Part shown: in pieces, positions 17,237 to 26,078 of the stretch
Position numbering within the stretch: position 1 is the first letter of the stretch
Layout of the letters: the number at the start of each line of letters is the position of its first letter
DNA from: Terriglobia bacterium
Lineage (GTDB): Bacteria > Pseudomonadota > Alphaproteobacteria > Acetobacterales > Acetobacteraceae
Direction of reading: 5' to 3'
NCBI GenBank assembly: GCA_023511585.1
Contig: JAIMBF010000012.1
Location: 1-54,543 of the forward strand
Length of the DNA: 54,543 nt
Position numbers and translations under genes: made by a program
Notes under the pieces: generated by a model
The model's database searches: none
What the model saw: only the letters and a program-made list of their open reading frames with translations
What the model was told of the DNA's origin: nothing

Positions 17237-17938
17237 TCACGCCGTGCGCGCTCGCTCCAGCCTATGGATGCCGCCAGCGTCTGCGATAATGACGGTATCT
17301 GCTTGGTCAATGAAAAATCCGGTTTCGACCACCCCCACCACGCTCCGAAGCCGAGCGTCAAGGCTTGCCGGGTCTGCAATGGCGCCGAAGTCGCAATCCA
17401 GAATGAAATTTCCGCCATCGGTGCGATAGGGCTCGCCCTGGGTATTCAGCCGCAAACGGCACTGCCCGCCGAAGCGCGCAATTTTCCGGGCCGTGGCCTC
17501 CCAACCAAAGGGAACAACTTCCACGGGCACAGGAAGAGAAAGCTGCTCGGCAAGCTTTGTCCCGTCGGCCACGATGAGCACCCGGGCGGAGGCGCACGCC
17601 ACAATTTTCTCTCGCAACAATGCGCCGCCCATTCCTTTGATGAGATGGAGACTCGCACGCGCAACTTGGTCGGCTCCATCGATGGTGAGGTCGATTTGGG
17701 CATGCCGGCTGAAATCCGTGAGTGGAATACGGTTGGCTCGAGCCTGCGCTGCCGTTCGCTCGGATGTGGGAATGCCGAGAATATGCAACCCGTCGCGCAC
17801 GCGAGCCCCCAATAAGTCCACCACGATAGCGGCCGTGGAGCCCGTACCTAGGCCGAGCACCATTCCTTCGCGCACTTCTTCGACGGCCGCCGCCGCCGCT
17901 GCTGCTTTCCACGATTCCTGGGGGAGCAATGTTTTCAT
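17237..17938 (-). CDS. rpiA: Ribose-5-phosphate isomerase A
   Basis: A 233-residue RpiA. G-L-G-T-G-S-T-A near residue 29, D-L-T-I-D-G-A-D-Q-V near residue 84 (catalytic aspartates), K-G-M-G-G-A-L-L-R-E-K near residue 100 and D-G-G-N-F-I-L-D-C near residue 171 are the conserved active-site loops. It interconverts ribose 5-phosphate and ribulose 5-phosphate. Start 17938 has a perfect TAAGGAGA site; the longer frame to 18022 is not needed. It is divergent from tal-pgi across 93 bases, so both arms of the pentose phosphate pathway may share a control region. Confidence 0.93.
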   Translation of the reverse strand: MKTLLPQESWKAAAAAAAVEEVREGMVLGLGTGSTAAIVVDLLGARVRDGLHILGIPTSERTAAQARANRIPLTDFSRHAQIDLTIDGADQVARASLHLIKGMGGALLREKIVACASARVLIVADGTKLAEQLSLPVPVEVVPFGWEATARKIARFGGQCRLRLNTQGEPYRTDGGNFILDCDFGAIADPASLDARLRSVVGVVETGFFIDQADTVIIADAGGIHRLERARTA

Positions 17939-18031
17939 GCTATTCTCCTTAAGGGAATTGCTGTCTTGTATTGAACGGGCTCTTCGGCGAAACGTTTGCG
18001 CGAAACCCCGCCGTCTCGGCAAGGAGTATGA

Positions 18032-20872
18032 ATGACCAACGCACTGTTCGAATTATCTTCTCAGGGTCAATCGGTCTGGCTGGATTTTATCAGTCGGGCC
18101 TTGCTCGAAAGCGGAGAACTCGCCCGGTTGATCGAGCAGGACGGTGTGCGGGGAGTAACCTCCAATCCTACAATTTTTGCTGCAGCCATTGAAAAAAGTA
18201 GCGACTACGATGCCGACATCAAGGCTTGGGTGAGAGAAAAGGAGCTCGGTGTCGGGGAGCTTTTCGAAGCATTGGCGGTAGCAGACATCCGGCGCGGGGC
18301 GGATTTGCTGCGCCCGGTTTTTGATGCCACAGGTGGGGCAGACGGTTTCATCAGCCTTGAAGTCTCTCCCTATCTCGCGATGGACGCTGCGGAAACCATT
18401 GCGGAAGCGCGCCGACTCTGGCGCGCTGTTGGACGCCCCAACCTGATGATAAAGGTCCCCGGCACCGAACCGGGGCTGGCCGCAATCCGGACCCTGATTG
18501 CCGAGGAGATCAATGTCAACGTTACACTCTTGTTCTCCATCTCGGCCTATGAAGCGGTGGCAGAAGCCTACATGGAAGGGTTGGAAGCGCTCTTGTCGCG
18601 CGGCCAGACCTTAAGCCGAGTGGCAAGCGTGGCGAGCTTCTTTGTCAGCCGCATCGATCAGTCAGTTGAAAAGCTTGTGACAAAGCGGTTGCCGGCTGCC
18701 TCAGCCGGCGAAGCGAGTGCGCTGCGCGAGCTCATCGGCAAGGTCGCGATCGCCAATGCCAAGCTTGCCTATCAGCAGTACAAGCGTCTGATTGCGAGTC
18801 CGCGCTGGCAGCGCCTTGCCTCTGCGGGGGCCCGGCCGCAGCGCTTGCTCTGGGCATCGACCAGCACGAAAAGCAAGGATTTGCCGCCGACCTATTACGT
18901 CTCTGCCCTGATCGGTCGGGATACGGTAAACACGATGCCACCGGAAACCCTCGCTGCCGTCAAGAGCTCGATGAAAGTCGCGCCGACGCTGGAAGAAGAC
19001 CTGCCCGCCGCGGAAAGCGTGATGCAAACTCTTGAGCGACTCGGAATTTCGCTGGCCGCCATAACCGAAGACTTGCTGCGCGAAGGTGTGCAACGTTTTG
19101 CCGCTGATGCGGACAGGCTATATGCCGCCGTGGCACGCCGACGAGCTGAGGCTCTCGGAATGCCGGTGCCGGCGCAAAGGCTACACTTGCCGGAGCCGAA
19201 ATTGAGCGAGGCTCTTGCAACGGAGCGTGAGCGGTGGCGGCAGAACGGCCTGATCCGGCGAGTCTGGGCACGGGATGCCAAGATTTGGACCGGAACAAAT
19301 GAGGCACAATGGCTCGGTTGGCTTGATGCCGTCGCTCAAGCAAAAGCCGCGCTACCCGGTTACGAAGCGTTCAAGGAAGAAATTGCGGCCAAGGGTATCC
19401 GGCATGTGGTTTTGCTTGGTATGGGCGGCTCCAGCCTCGGGGCAGAGGTGCTGGCCTCGATATTGCCTGCTTCTTCCAATGCTGCTCGGCTGGTTGTGGT
19501 TGACACCACGGATCCTGTCGAAATTCGCGCTGCCGAGCAAGCAATCGACCTTCGCCATACCTTGTTTGTTGTGGCCAGCAAATCGGGCACAACGCTCGAG
19601 CCGAATCTTCTTTTCAATTATTTTTGGGAGCGAGTCGCTTCGGAGACCGAATCTCCAGGGCGACAATTTGTCGCCATCACCGATCCCGGTTCCGCATTGG
19701 AGGCAGAGGCTCGGCGCCATGGCTTTTGGCGGATTTTTCACGGCGAGCCCTCAATTGGTGGCCGATACTCGGTGCTCTCCGCCTTTGGCCTTGTTTGCGC
19801 AGCTGCGCTAGGGCTTGATCTCTCGAGCCTTTTGGCTCTGGCTGGCGCGATGGCCGCGAGTTGCGGGCCGTTAGTGCCGCCCGAGGAAAATCCCGGGGTT
19901 GAGCTTGGCATCATTCTGGGAGTAGCGGCTCAGCGGGGACGAAACAAACTGACAATTTTGGCTTCTCCTTCATTGGCTCCGCTTGGCGCCTGGCTGGAAC
20001 AACTTCTCGCAGAGTCGACCGGCAAACAGGGGATGGGCATCGTTCCGATCGTGGATGAGCCGGAAGCCGATGCTGCAGCCTATGGCTCGGATCGGTTGTT
20101 TGTCGCCCTAGAGGCTCTGGCGCCTGCAGATGCTTCACTTGAGCGGCGTTGCGAGATACTGCGAGCAGCGGGCCACCCGGTCGTACAAATCCCCGTTGCC
20201 AGCCGGCTGCATATCGGGGCGGAGTTCTTTCGCTGGGAGATGGCAACAGCAGTCGCGGGCGCGGTGCTTGGCATCAATCCTTTCGATCAGCCCGATGTCG
20301 AAGCGAGCAAGCAAAAAACACGGACGTTGACCGCAGAAGTTGAAAAAGAGGGGCGGCTCTCGTTGCCGGAGCCGATCTTTCAAGAGGGCGGACTGGCGCT
20401 TTATACAAGTCCGGAGCTGGCGGCAAAGCTTGGCTCACATCGTTCGCTTGCCGATTATTTGCGCGCACATTTTCTCCAGGTTCAGCCTGGCGATTATGTG
20501 GCATTGCTTGCTTATCTTGCGCGGGATGCCGCCCATATTGAGCTTCTGCAGGCCATGCGAGCGCAGATCTTGCGCGCCAAGCGCGTGGCAACTTGCATTG
20601 GCTTCGGGCCGCGTTTTCTGCATTCTACCGGACAACTTCATAAAGGTGGACCGAACAGCGGGGTATTTTTACAAATCACAAATGATGATGCTGATGATAT
20701 AAACATACCCGGACATCGGTATACTTTCGGCACCGTGAAGACTGCTCAGGCGTTCGGAGACTTTGCAGTCATGGCAGAACGTGGAAGGCGCATCATGGGA
20801 GTGCATATCTCCGCCGACACGCAGGCGGGCCTTAACCAACTGGCAACTGTGCTTAAAGAGGCGATTGCCTGA
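18032..20872 (+). CDS. tal-pgi: Bifunctional transaldolase / glucose-6-phosphate isomerase
   Basis: A 946-residue fusion. Residues 1 to about 370 are transaldolase (G-V-T-S-N-P-T-I-F near 40; M-I-K-V-P-G-T-E with Schiff-base lysine K141). From about residue 400 to the end is phosphoglucose isomerase, with G-M-G-G-S-S-L-G near 463 and V-A-S-K-S-G-T-T-L-E near 513. It links fructose 6-phosphate supply to the pentose phosphate pathway in the cytosol. Such fusions are typical of acetic acid bacteria and some other groups, which supports the taxonomic reading. GCAAGGAG precedes the ATG. It is divergent from rpiA. Both halves look intact. Confidence 0.93.
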   Translation: MTNALFELSSQGQSVWLDFISRALLESGELARLIEQDGVRGVTSNPTIFAAAIEKSSDYDADIKAWVREKELGVGELFEALAVADIRRGADLLRPVFDATGGADGFISLEVSPYLAMDAAETIAEARRLWRAVGRPNLMIKVPGTEPGLAAIRTLIAEEINVNVTLLFSISAYEAVAEAYMEGLEALLSRGQTLSRVASVASFFVSRIDQSVEKLVTKRLPAASAGEASALRELIGKVAIANAKLAYQQYKRLIASPRWQRLASAGARPQRLLWASTSTKSKDLPPTYYVSALIGRDTVNTMPPETLAAVKSSMKVAPTLEEDLPAAESVMQTLERLGISLAAITEDLLREGVQRFAADADRLYAAVARRRAEALGMPVPAQRLHLPEPKLSEALATERERWRQNGLIRRVWARDAKIWTGTNEAQWLGWLDAVAQAKAALPGYEAFKEEIAAKGIRHVVLLGMGGSSLGAEVLASILPASSNAARLVVVDTTDPVEIRAAEQAIDLRHTLFVVASKSGTTLEPNLLFNYFWERVASETESPGRQFVAITDPGSALEAEARRHGFWRIFHGEPSIGGRYSVLSAFGLVCAAALGLDLSSLLALAGAMAASCGPLVPPEENPGVELGIILGVAAQRGRNKLTILASPSLAPLGAWLEQLLAESTGKQGMGIVPIVDEPEADAAAYGSDRLFVALEALAPADASLERRCEILRAAGHPVVQIPVASRLHIGAEFFRWEMATAVAGAVLGINPFDQPDVEASKQKTRTLTAEVEKEGRLSLPEPIFQEGGLALYTSPELAAKLGSHRSLADYLRAHFLQVQPGDYVALLAYLARDAAHIELLQAMRAQILRAKRVATCIGFGPRFLHSTGQLHKGGPNSGVFLQITNDDADDINIPGHRYTFGTVKTAQAFGDFAVMAERGRRIMGVHISADTQAGLNQLATVLKEAIA

Positions 20873-21073
20873 ATGTCAGTCGTTCGGCTCATTTGCGTCG
20901 TTTGAGATGCTGTATTTGATTGGGCTATGTTGACGCATTGCTGCTAGCCCTTACCCCATCCTGCCGATCGCAGCCATTTTGAGGTATTCGGCCGCAGCCG
21001 CGTTGTCACGGCGGGTTGCGGTCGCGCCGATTTTGGTCTTTTCTACAATTGGGAAACGTCAGGAGGAGGCAGA

Positions 21074-22222
21074 ATGCGAGCCCTTCAATTCGATCCGGTG
21101 ACACTGCCGCCCGAGGCCGAGGAAATGCGCCGAAGGGTGCGCGCGTTTCTGGCTGCAGAGCGCACTGCCGGCCGGCTTGTTGCATACCGAGGCTCCTGGA
21201 GCGTTTTCGACCCGGACTTTAGCCAGCGTGCTGGGGCTGCCGGTTTCATCGGATTGACTTTGCCTCGGGAATATGGCGGGCACGGACAATCAAGTCTGGT
21301 TCGCTACGTGGTTACTGAAGAGATGCTTGCAGCCGGCGCTCCTTGCGGCGCACATTGGGTGGCAGATCGCCAATCGGCGCCGCAAATTTTGCGTTATGGA
21401 AGTGAGAGGGCCAAGCGAGAAATTCTTCCCCGCATCTGCGCCGGCCGGTGTTATTTTGCGATCGGTATGAGTGAACCGGATTCGGGCTCGGATCTCGCCG
21501 CGGTTCGGACCCGTGCGGTTCGCACCCGCGGGGGATGGCTTATCAATGGCAGCAAAATATGGACGTCGCGCGCGCACCAAGTTCACTACCTGATCGCCTT
21601 GGTGCGGACCGGAGAGGCGGGCGAGGATCGGCACGGCGGGCTTACGCAGTTTATCATCGATCTTTCACGCCCCGGGGTGCAGATTCGGCCTATTCGCAAT
21701 ATCGCCGGAAGGCACGAGTTCAACGAAGTCTTTTTTACAGATTATTTCGTCGAAGATGACATGATGGTGGGCAAGGAGGGGCAGGGGTGGTCGATGGTAA
21801 CCTCGGAACTTTCCTTCGAACGTTCCGGCCCCGATCGTTTCCTTTCCGATTATCATTTGTTGGTGGCGCTGATCGACAAGGTAGGTTCAATGCCGGACAG
21901 GCGATCCGCTATTGAGATCGGGCGCTTGGTTTCGCATCTTGCTGCGTTACGACGTATGTCCATTTCCATCGCCGGTTTAGTTGAAAAGGGCAAGATGCCC
22001 GGTGTTGAGGCGGCATTGGTGAAAGACGTCGGTACAACGTTTGAGCGCGAAATTCCCGAGGTTGCGCGGCGCGTTATAACCACCGAACCGAGCTTGGAAG
22101 AAGACGATGTCTTCGTCAAAAGCTTAGCTCATGTTGTCTTAGAGGCACCTTCATTTACGATACGGGGCGGCACGCGCGAGATCCTCCGAGGGATGATCGC
22201 ACGGGCTCTCGGCTTGCGATAG
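21074..22222 (+). CDS. Acyl-CoA dehydrogenase (first of a pair)
   Basis: A 382-residue acyl-CoA dehydrogenase. G-L-T-L-P-R-E-Y-G-G-H-G near residue 58, A-I-G-M-S-E-P-D-S-G-S-D-L-A near residue 132 and the C-terminal I-R-G-G-T-R-E-I-L-R-G-M-I-A-R match the FAD- and substrate-binding segments. It oxidises an acyl-CoA to a 2-enoyl-CoA, passing electrons to ETF. AGGAGGAGG precedes the ATG. It is 11 bases from the second dehydrogenase and starts a cluster with a CoA transferase and an enoyl-CoA hydratase. The chain length or structure of the substrate is not evident. Confidence 0.9.
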   Translation: MRALQFDPVTLPPEAEEMRRRVRAFLAAERTAGRLVAYRGSWSVFDPDFSQRAGAAGFIGLTLPREYGGHGQSSLVRYVVTEEMLAAGAPCGAHWVADRQSAPQILRYGSERAKREILPRICAGRCYFAIGMSEPDSGSDLAAVRTRAVRTRGGWLINGSKIWTSRAHQVHYLIALVRTGEAGEDRHGGLTQFIIDLSRPGVQIRPIRNIAGRHEFNEVFFTDYFVEDDMMVGKEGQGWSMVTSELSFERSGPDRFLSDYHLLVALIDKVGSMPDRRSAIEIGRLVSHLAALRRMSISIAGLVEKGKMPGVEAALVKDVGTTFEREIPEVARRVITTEPSLEEDDVFVKSLAHVVLEAPSFTIRGGTREILRGMIARALGLR

Positions 22223-22233
22223 GGAAAACGGCG

Positions 22234-23313
22234 ATGTCCGGATCAAGCGATATTCTGTCCATTCTGCTGGAGCAGGTTGATCGGTTGTTGACCCAGCATG
22301 CGACGAAAGAAGTTCTCGCCGAGGCGGAACATGGTACCTGGCCGGCGACACTTTGGAATGCTCTTGCTGAAGCCGGGTTATCGCTTGCGATGGTTCCTGA
22401 GGAACAAGGCGGTTCCGGTTTGCCTCCGGCGGATGCAATGCTTCTGTTGCGCCGCGTGGGTTATCATTGCACTCCGGCGCCTCTGGCCGAAACGATGCTT
22501 GCCGCATATCTTTGGGCGAAGGCGGGCGGCAAACCGAGCGTGGAACCCCTTTCTCTCGCTCCCACCAATGTGGAAGAGCAGATCAGGCTGTTACACACCG
22601 CTCACGGGGCTTCCCTTGCCGGGCAGGCACGCCGCGTGCCGTGGGGCAGAGACGTCTCCAAACTGATCGTTTTTGCTCGAGATGAGCAGAATAGATCTTA
22701 TTTGGTGTGCGCTTCGCATCCTTTGGGAGAGGGGCCGTTTCATCGTAATCTGGCTTTTGAACCAAGACCAACGATAAGTTTTGACGGAATCACCGTGGCC
22801 GAGGCGGAAATTCTTCCGGCGCCTTCGATCTGCATCAATGGTGTTCTGGAATTAGGAGCGCTGTTGCGTTCGCAGCAAATGGTGGGTGCTATGGAGCGGT
22901 GTCTGGATTATGCTCTGACATATGCGAACGAACGTAAGCAATTCGGAAGACCTATCGCCAAATTCCAAGCCGTGCAGCATATGCTTGCGGTTGCGGCGGG
23001 CCAATACGCGGCGGCAACAGCGGCTGCGGACCTTGCGGCGCAGGCGGTCGGGTCCCAACAATTTGGTTTTGCTGTAGCGGTCGCGAAGGCGCGGGTGGGT
23101 GAGGCCGCGGGTGTTGTTGCGGAAGTTGCACACCAGGTGCACGGCGCTATGGGATTTACGCAAGAACACCCTCTGCATTTTGCAACGCGCCGTTTGTGGT
23201 CTTGGCGCGACGAATTCGGCCATGAGGCGTATTGGCAAGAGCGTATCGGGCGCATAGCGTGTAAAACCGGCGGCGCGAATCTTTGGCCAATGCTGGTGGA
23301 TGCACAAAGATGA
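22234..23313 (+). CDS. Acyl-CoA dehydrogenase (second of a pair)
   Basis: A 359-residue acyl-CoA dehydrogenase of the shorter, divergent type. M-V-P-E-E-Q-G-G-S-G-L-P near residue 49, Y-A-N-E-R-K-Q-F-G-R-P-I-A-K-F-Q-A-V-Q-H near residue 230 and V-H-G-A-M-G-F-T-Q-E-H near residue 302 are family segments. The middle domain lacks the clear S-E-P-x-S-G-S-D motif of its partner. Tandem full and degenerate dehydrogenases often form alpha2-beta2 enzymes, for example in steroid or branched acyl degradation, so these two may be one heteromer. Its TGA overlaps the ATG of the CoA transferase. Confidence 0.88.
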   Translation: MSGSSDILSILLEQVDRLLTQHATKEVLAEAEHGTWPATLWNALAEAGLSLAMVPEEQGGSGLPPADAMLLLRRVGYHCTPAPLAETMLAAYLWAKAGGKPSVEPLSLAPTNVEEQIRLLHTAHGASLAGQARRVPWGRDVSKLIVFARDEQNRSYLVCASHPLGEGPFHRNLAFEPRPTISFDGITVAEAEILPAPSICINGVLELGALLRSQQMVGAMERCLDYALTYANERKQFGRPIAKFQAVQHMLAVAAGQYAAATAAADLAAQAVGSQQFGFAVAVAKARVGEAAGVVAEVAHQVHGAMGFTQEHPLHFATRRLWSWRDEFGHEAYWQERIGRIACKTGGANLWPMLVDAQR

Positions 23314-24521
23314 GTGATGATGCATTTGCAAACGGCCCGCTTTCTGACGTACGTGTACTTGACCTTACAAGCGTTATCATGGGGCCGTTTGCCACCCATA
23401 TTCTGGCAGATATGGGTGCTGACGTCATCAAGATTGAAAGTCCTGACGGGGATTTGCTGCGTCGCTACAAGCCCTATCGGCATGCAGGAATGTCGGGGCC
23501 GGTGCTTAATCTGCATCGGAACAAACGCAGTGTTGTGCTCGATTTGAAATCGGCTCGAGATCGCACAGCTCTCGATCGGCTGATTGCCACCGCAGATGTG
23601 TTTTTGCACGCCATGCGGCCTGCGGCCATTGCGCGTCTTGGTTATGACTATGAACGCGTGCGGTCGCTCAATCCGGATATTGTCTATTGCGGCGCCTACG
23701 GGTTTTCGGCGCACGGTCCTTATGGAGGGAAGGCGGCGTATGATGATCTTATCCAGGCGGGCTCCGGCATCGCAGCTTTGAACGGCTTAGTGCACGGCGC
23801 GCCGGCCTATGTACCGACGGTGATCTGCGATAAGCTTTCCGGGCAAGCCATTGCCTACGCTCTTCTCGCTGCACTTTATCAACGTGCGCGTGGTGGCGGT
23901 GGTCAGCAGATCGAGGTGCCCATGTTTGAAACGACGGTGGAGTTTGTTCTCGTGGAGCACCTAACCGGTGCTGCCTTTGACCCGCCGCTTTCGGCCATGG
24001 GGTTCGAGCGATTGCTGAGTCGTGGCCGCAAGCCCTATCGGACCAAAGACGGGTTTGTTTGCATTTTGCCTTATTCAGATCGAAATTGGCTGGATTTTTA
24101 CGAATTTACCGGAAGGAAGGAATTTTTAGGCGACGAGCGCTTTACCAGCTTGGGTGAGCGTGTGCGGCATATTGATATTCTCTACCGCATGGTCGAAGAA
24201 GAGGCAGCCAAGCGAACCACCGCAGAATGGGTGGAATTTTGTGATCGGGTCAGTATTCCTTGTATGCCTGTGCTTTCGCTTGAGGATCTGGTGGATGATC
24301 CTCATCTTCAGGCGGTTGGGATGTTCGGCATTGATGAACACCCAAGCGAGGGCCGCTATCGCCTTGTACGCCGGCCTATTCGTTTTAGCTCCTCTGCCTT
24401 TCGGGTGCGCTTGCCTGCCCCCAGGCTTGGCGAGCATACGCGAGAAATTTTGTCCGATCTTGGTTTTACTTCCGAAGAGATTGCCGAATTTGCTATAGCA
24501 AAGGACAGCGATTGGAAATGA
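23310..24521 (+). CDS. CaiB/BaiF family (class III) CoA transferase
   Basis: About 403 residues. V-L-D-L-T-S-V-I-M-G-P-F-A-T near residue 17, D-M-G-A-D-V-I-K-I-E near residue 37, N-K-R-S-V-V-L-D-L-K near residue 72 and Y-D-D-L-I-Q-A-G-S-G near residue 145, whose aspartate is the site of the acyl-enzyme intermediate, mark a class III CoA transferase. It moves CoA between carboxylic acids without free intermediates, probably activating the cluster's substrate. The start at 23310 overlaps the preceding stop by four bases (ATGA); the frame from 23283 is longer but unneeded. Related enzymes act on carnitine, oxalate, bile acids and dicarboxylates; the donor and acceptor here are unknown. Confidence 0.9.
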   Translation: MSDDAFANGPLSDVRVLDLTSVIMGPFATHILADMGADVIKIESPDGDLLRRYKPYRHAGMSGPVLNLHRNKRSVVLDLKSARDRTALDRLIATADVFLHAMRPAAIARLGYDYERVRSLNPDIVYCGAYGFSAHGPYGGKAAYDDLIQAGSGIAALNGLVHGAPAYVPTVICDKLSGQAIAYALLAALYQRARGGGGQQIEVPMFETTVEFVLVEHLTGAAFDPPLSAMGFERLLSRGRKPYRTKDGFVCILPYSDRNWLDFYEFTGRKEFLGDERFTSLGERVRHIDILYRMVEEEAAKRTTAEWVEFCDRVSIPCMPVLSLEDLVDDPHLQAVGMFGIDEHPSEGRYRLVRRPIRFSSSAFRVRLPAPRLGEHTREILSDLGFTSEEIAEFAIAKDSDWK

Positions 24522-24623
24522 GTGGGAGAACGCGTCAAAGACGGGCGGTAGGCAAGTGACGGGTCATACAAATTCGAATGCATATTGGCTCTACCGAACT
24601 GGTCGCTAAGGCGAAGCAAGAAC

Positions 24624-25274
24624 ATGGAAGAGGATATCGCCAATCGGCTCAAGCGTTGCCCTACCGCAGTCGTTCATGATGTCATGCTTGCGCGTGGTTT
24701 GCGCGATTTCACGTTGCCCCATGAATTGCGCCCTATCATGCCGGATGAGTCTCTTGCGGGACCGGCCTTCACTGTGGAAGGATCTCCTGCTCCCGGAACC
24801 GATGCGGATACGACGCTTTTGGCATGGACATGGCTTCTTTCGCAGTCGAAACCCGCTCATGTCTGGGTTTTGCAACCTCATGACCGCACGGTTGCGCATA
24901 TGGGAGAGCTCTCCGCCCAGACCTTAAAGAGTAAGGGGGTATTGGGATGCGTTCTTGACGGCGGCGCGCGCGATGTCGCGGCTTTGCGTGCTATGCGTTT
25001 TCCGACATGGTGTCGGTATTTTACGCCACGCGATATCGTTGCCTATTGGATGCCGAAAGCGATTGAGCAAGATATCCGAATCGGCGACGTCATTATTAAT
25101 CCCGGGGACTACATATTGGGCGATTGCGATGGGCTGGTGCGTGTCCCGTCCGGACTCGCAAAAGAAATCGTCGTTGCTGCCGAACAAACCATGACCAGCG
25201 AAAATCGCGTTCGTAGCGCGATATTGAACGGGATGGATCCCCAGGAAGCTTACCGAACGTTTGGAAAATTTTAG
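24624..25274 (+). CDS. RraA/HMG-aldolase family protein
   Basis: A 216-residue protein with the fold of RraA and 4-hydroxy-4-methyl-2-oxoglutarate aldolase. T-A-V-V-H-D-V-M near the start, G-E-L-S-A-Q-T-L-K near residue 94 and G-C-V-L-D-G-G-A-R-D near residue 108 carry the catalytic arginine and the metal-binding aspartate, and D-C-D-G-L-V-R-V-P follows. Members are class II aldolases or oxaloacetate decarboxylases; in a catabolic cluster the aldolase role fits better than RNase E inhibition. I chose ATG 24624 over 24585. It is followed closely by the phosphatase. Confidence 0.75.
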   Translation: MEEDIANRLKRCPTAVVHDVMLARGLRDFTLPHELRPIMPDESLAGPAFTVEGSPAPGTDADTTLLAWTWLLSQSKPAHVWVLQPHDRTVAHMGELSAQTLKSKGVLGCVLDGGARDVAALRAMRFPTWCRYFTPRDIVAYWMPKAIEQDIRIGDVIINPGDYILGDCDGLVRVPSGLAKEIVVAAEQTMTSENRVRSAILNGMDPQEAYRTFGKF

Positions 25275-25284
25275 GAAGCAAGCC

Positions 25285-26055
25285 GTGGCGGATGATATGA
25301 CAGAGCAGAGTTTGCTTCCGGTTGTGGTGCCGTTGGAGGGTGCTTCCAATGTGCGCGATCTCGGGGGTTGGCCGACACGCAATGGCGGCCGCGTGCGCTT
25401 TGGCAAAGTGTTCCGTGGTGCTGCTTTGGATCGGATAAGTGAGGCCGATAAGGCTCGGTTGGCCGGGCTTGGCTTACGGACGGTTTGCGATTTTCGCGGA
25501 ATAAAAGAGGCAAGCCGCGCACCCTCACGGCTTGATTCTTTGCCGGGTATCTCCATTCACGCGTTGCCTATTGAGCCACGGATCGGAGCTTCCATTCTCG
25601 ATATCTTGGCGACCCGGGAGGCAACCGGCGAAGATGTCAAAAGCCTTATGCACAGGGCTTATCGCTCCTACGTACTGGAGTGGCACGTGCATTACCGACG
25701 TTTGTTCGAGTTGCTATTGGACGAGAACAGTGGGCCGCTTTTATTTCACTGCTCCGCCGGCAAAGATCGCACCGGATTCGGCGCGGCGCTCTTGCTTTCC
25801 GCGCTGGATGTACCATGGGAAGCGGTTATGGAAGATTATCTGGCCACCAACCGACTCTGGCGTGCCGACCACCCCCTTCTCCAACGTATTCCTGCCGCGG
25901 CGGCGGAAACCCTGCTGCGGGTGCATCCCGATCTGCTGGAGGCGGCTTTCGCAACTATTCGATCGGAATACGGTTCTTTTGACCGATATTTACGAGACGT
26001 ACTTGGGGTAGATGCCGGCCGGCGCGAGCAGTTGCAAACGATGCTTGTTTCCTAA
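25285..26055 (+). CDS. Tyrosine-protein phosphatase (MptpB-like, PF13350 type)
   Basis: About 256 residues. The start N-V-R-D-L-G-G-W-P-T, the central F-R-G-A-A-L-D-R-I-S and the phosphatase loop H-C-S-A-G-K-D-R-T-G-F, with the catalytic cysteine and arginine spaced as C-x5-R, identify a dual-specificity or tyrosine phosphatase of the atypical family that includes mycobacterial PtpB and some phosphoinositide phosphatases. The GTG at 25285 has AGGA upstream and follows the RraA stop by 10 bases. Its role in a catabolic cluster is unclear; a metabolite phosphatase activity is possible. Confidence 0.82.
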   Translation: MADDMTEQSLLPVVVPLEGASNVRDLGGWPTRNGGRVRFGKVFRGAALDRISEADKARLAGLGLRTVCDFRGIKEASRAPSRLDSLPGISIHALPIEPRIGASILDILATREATGEDVKSLMHRAYRSYVLEWHVHYRRLFELLLDENSGPLLFHCSAGKDRTGFGAALLLSALDVPWEAVMEDYLATNRLWRADHPLLQRIPAAAAETLLRVHPDLLEAAFATIRSEYGSFDRYLRDVLGVDAGRREQLQTMLVS

Positions 26056-26078
26056 AAAGCGACGAGGAGGCGAGACCG

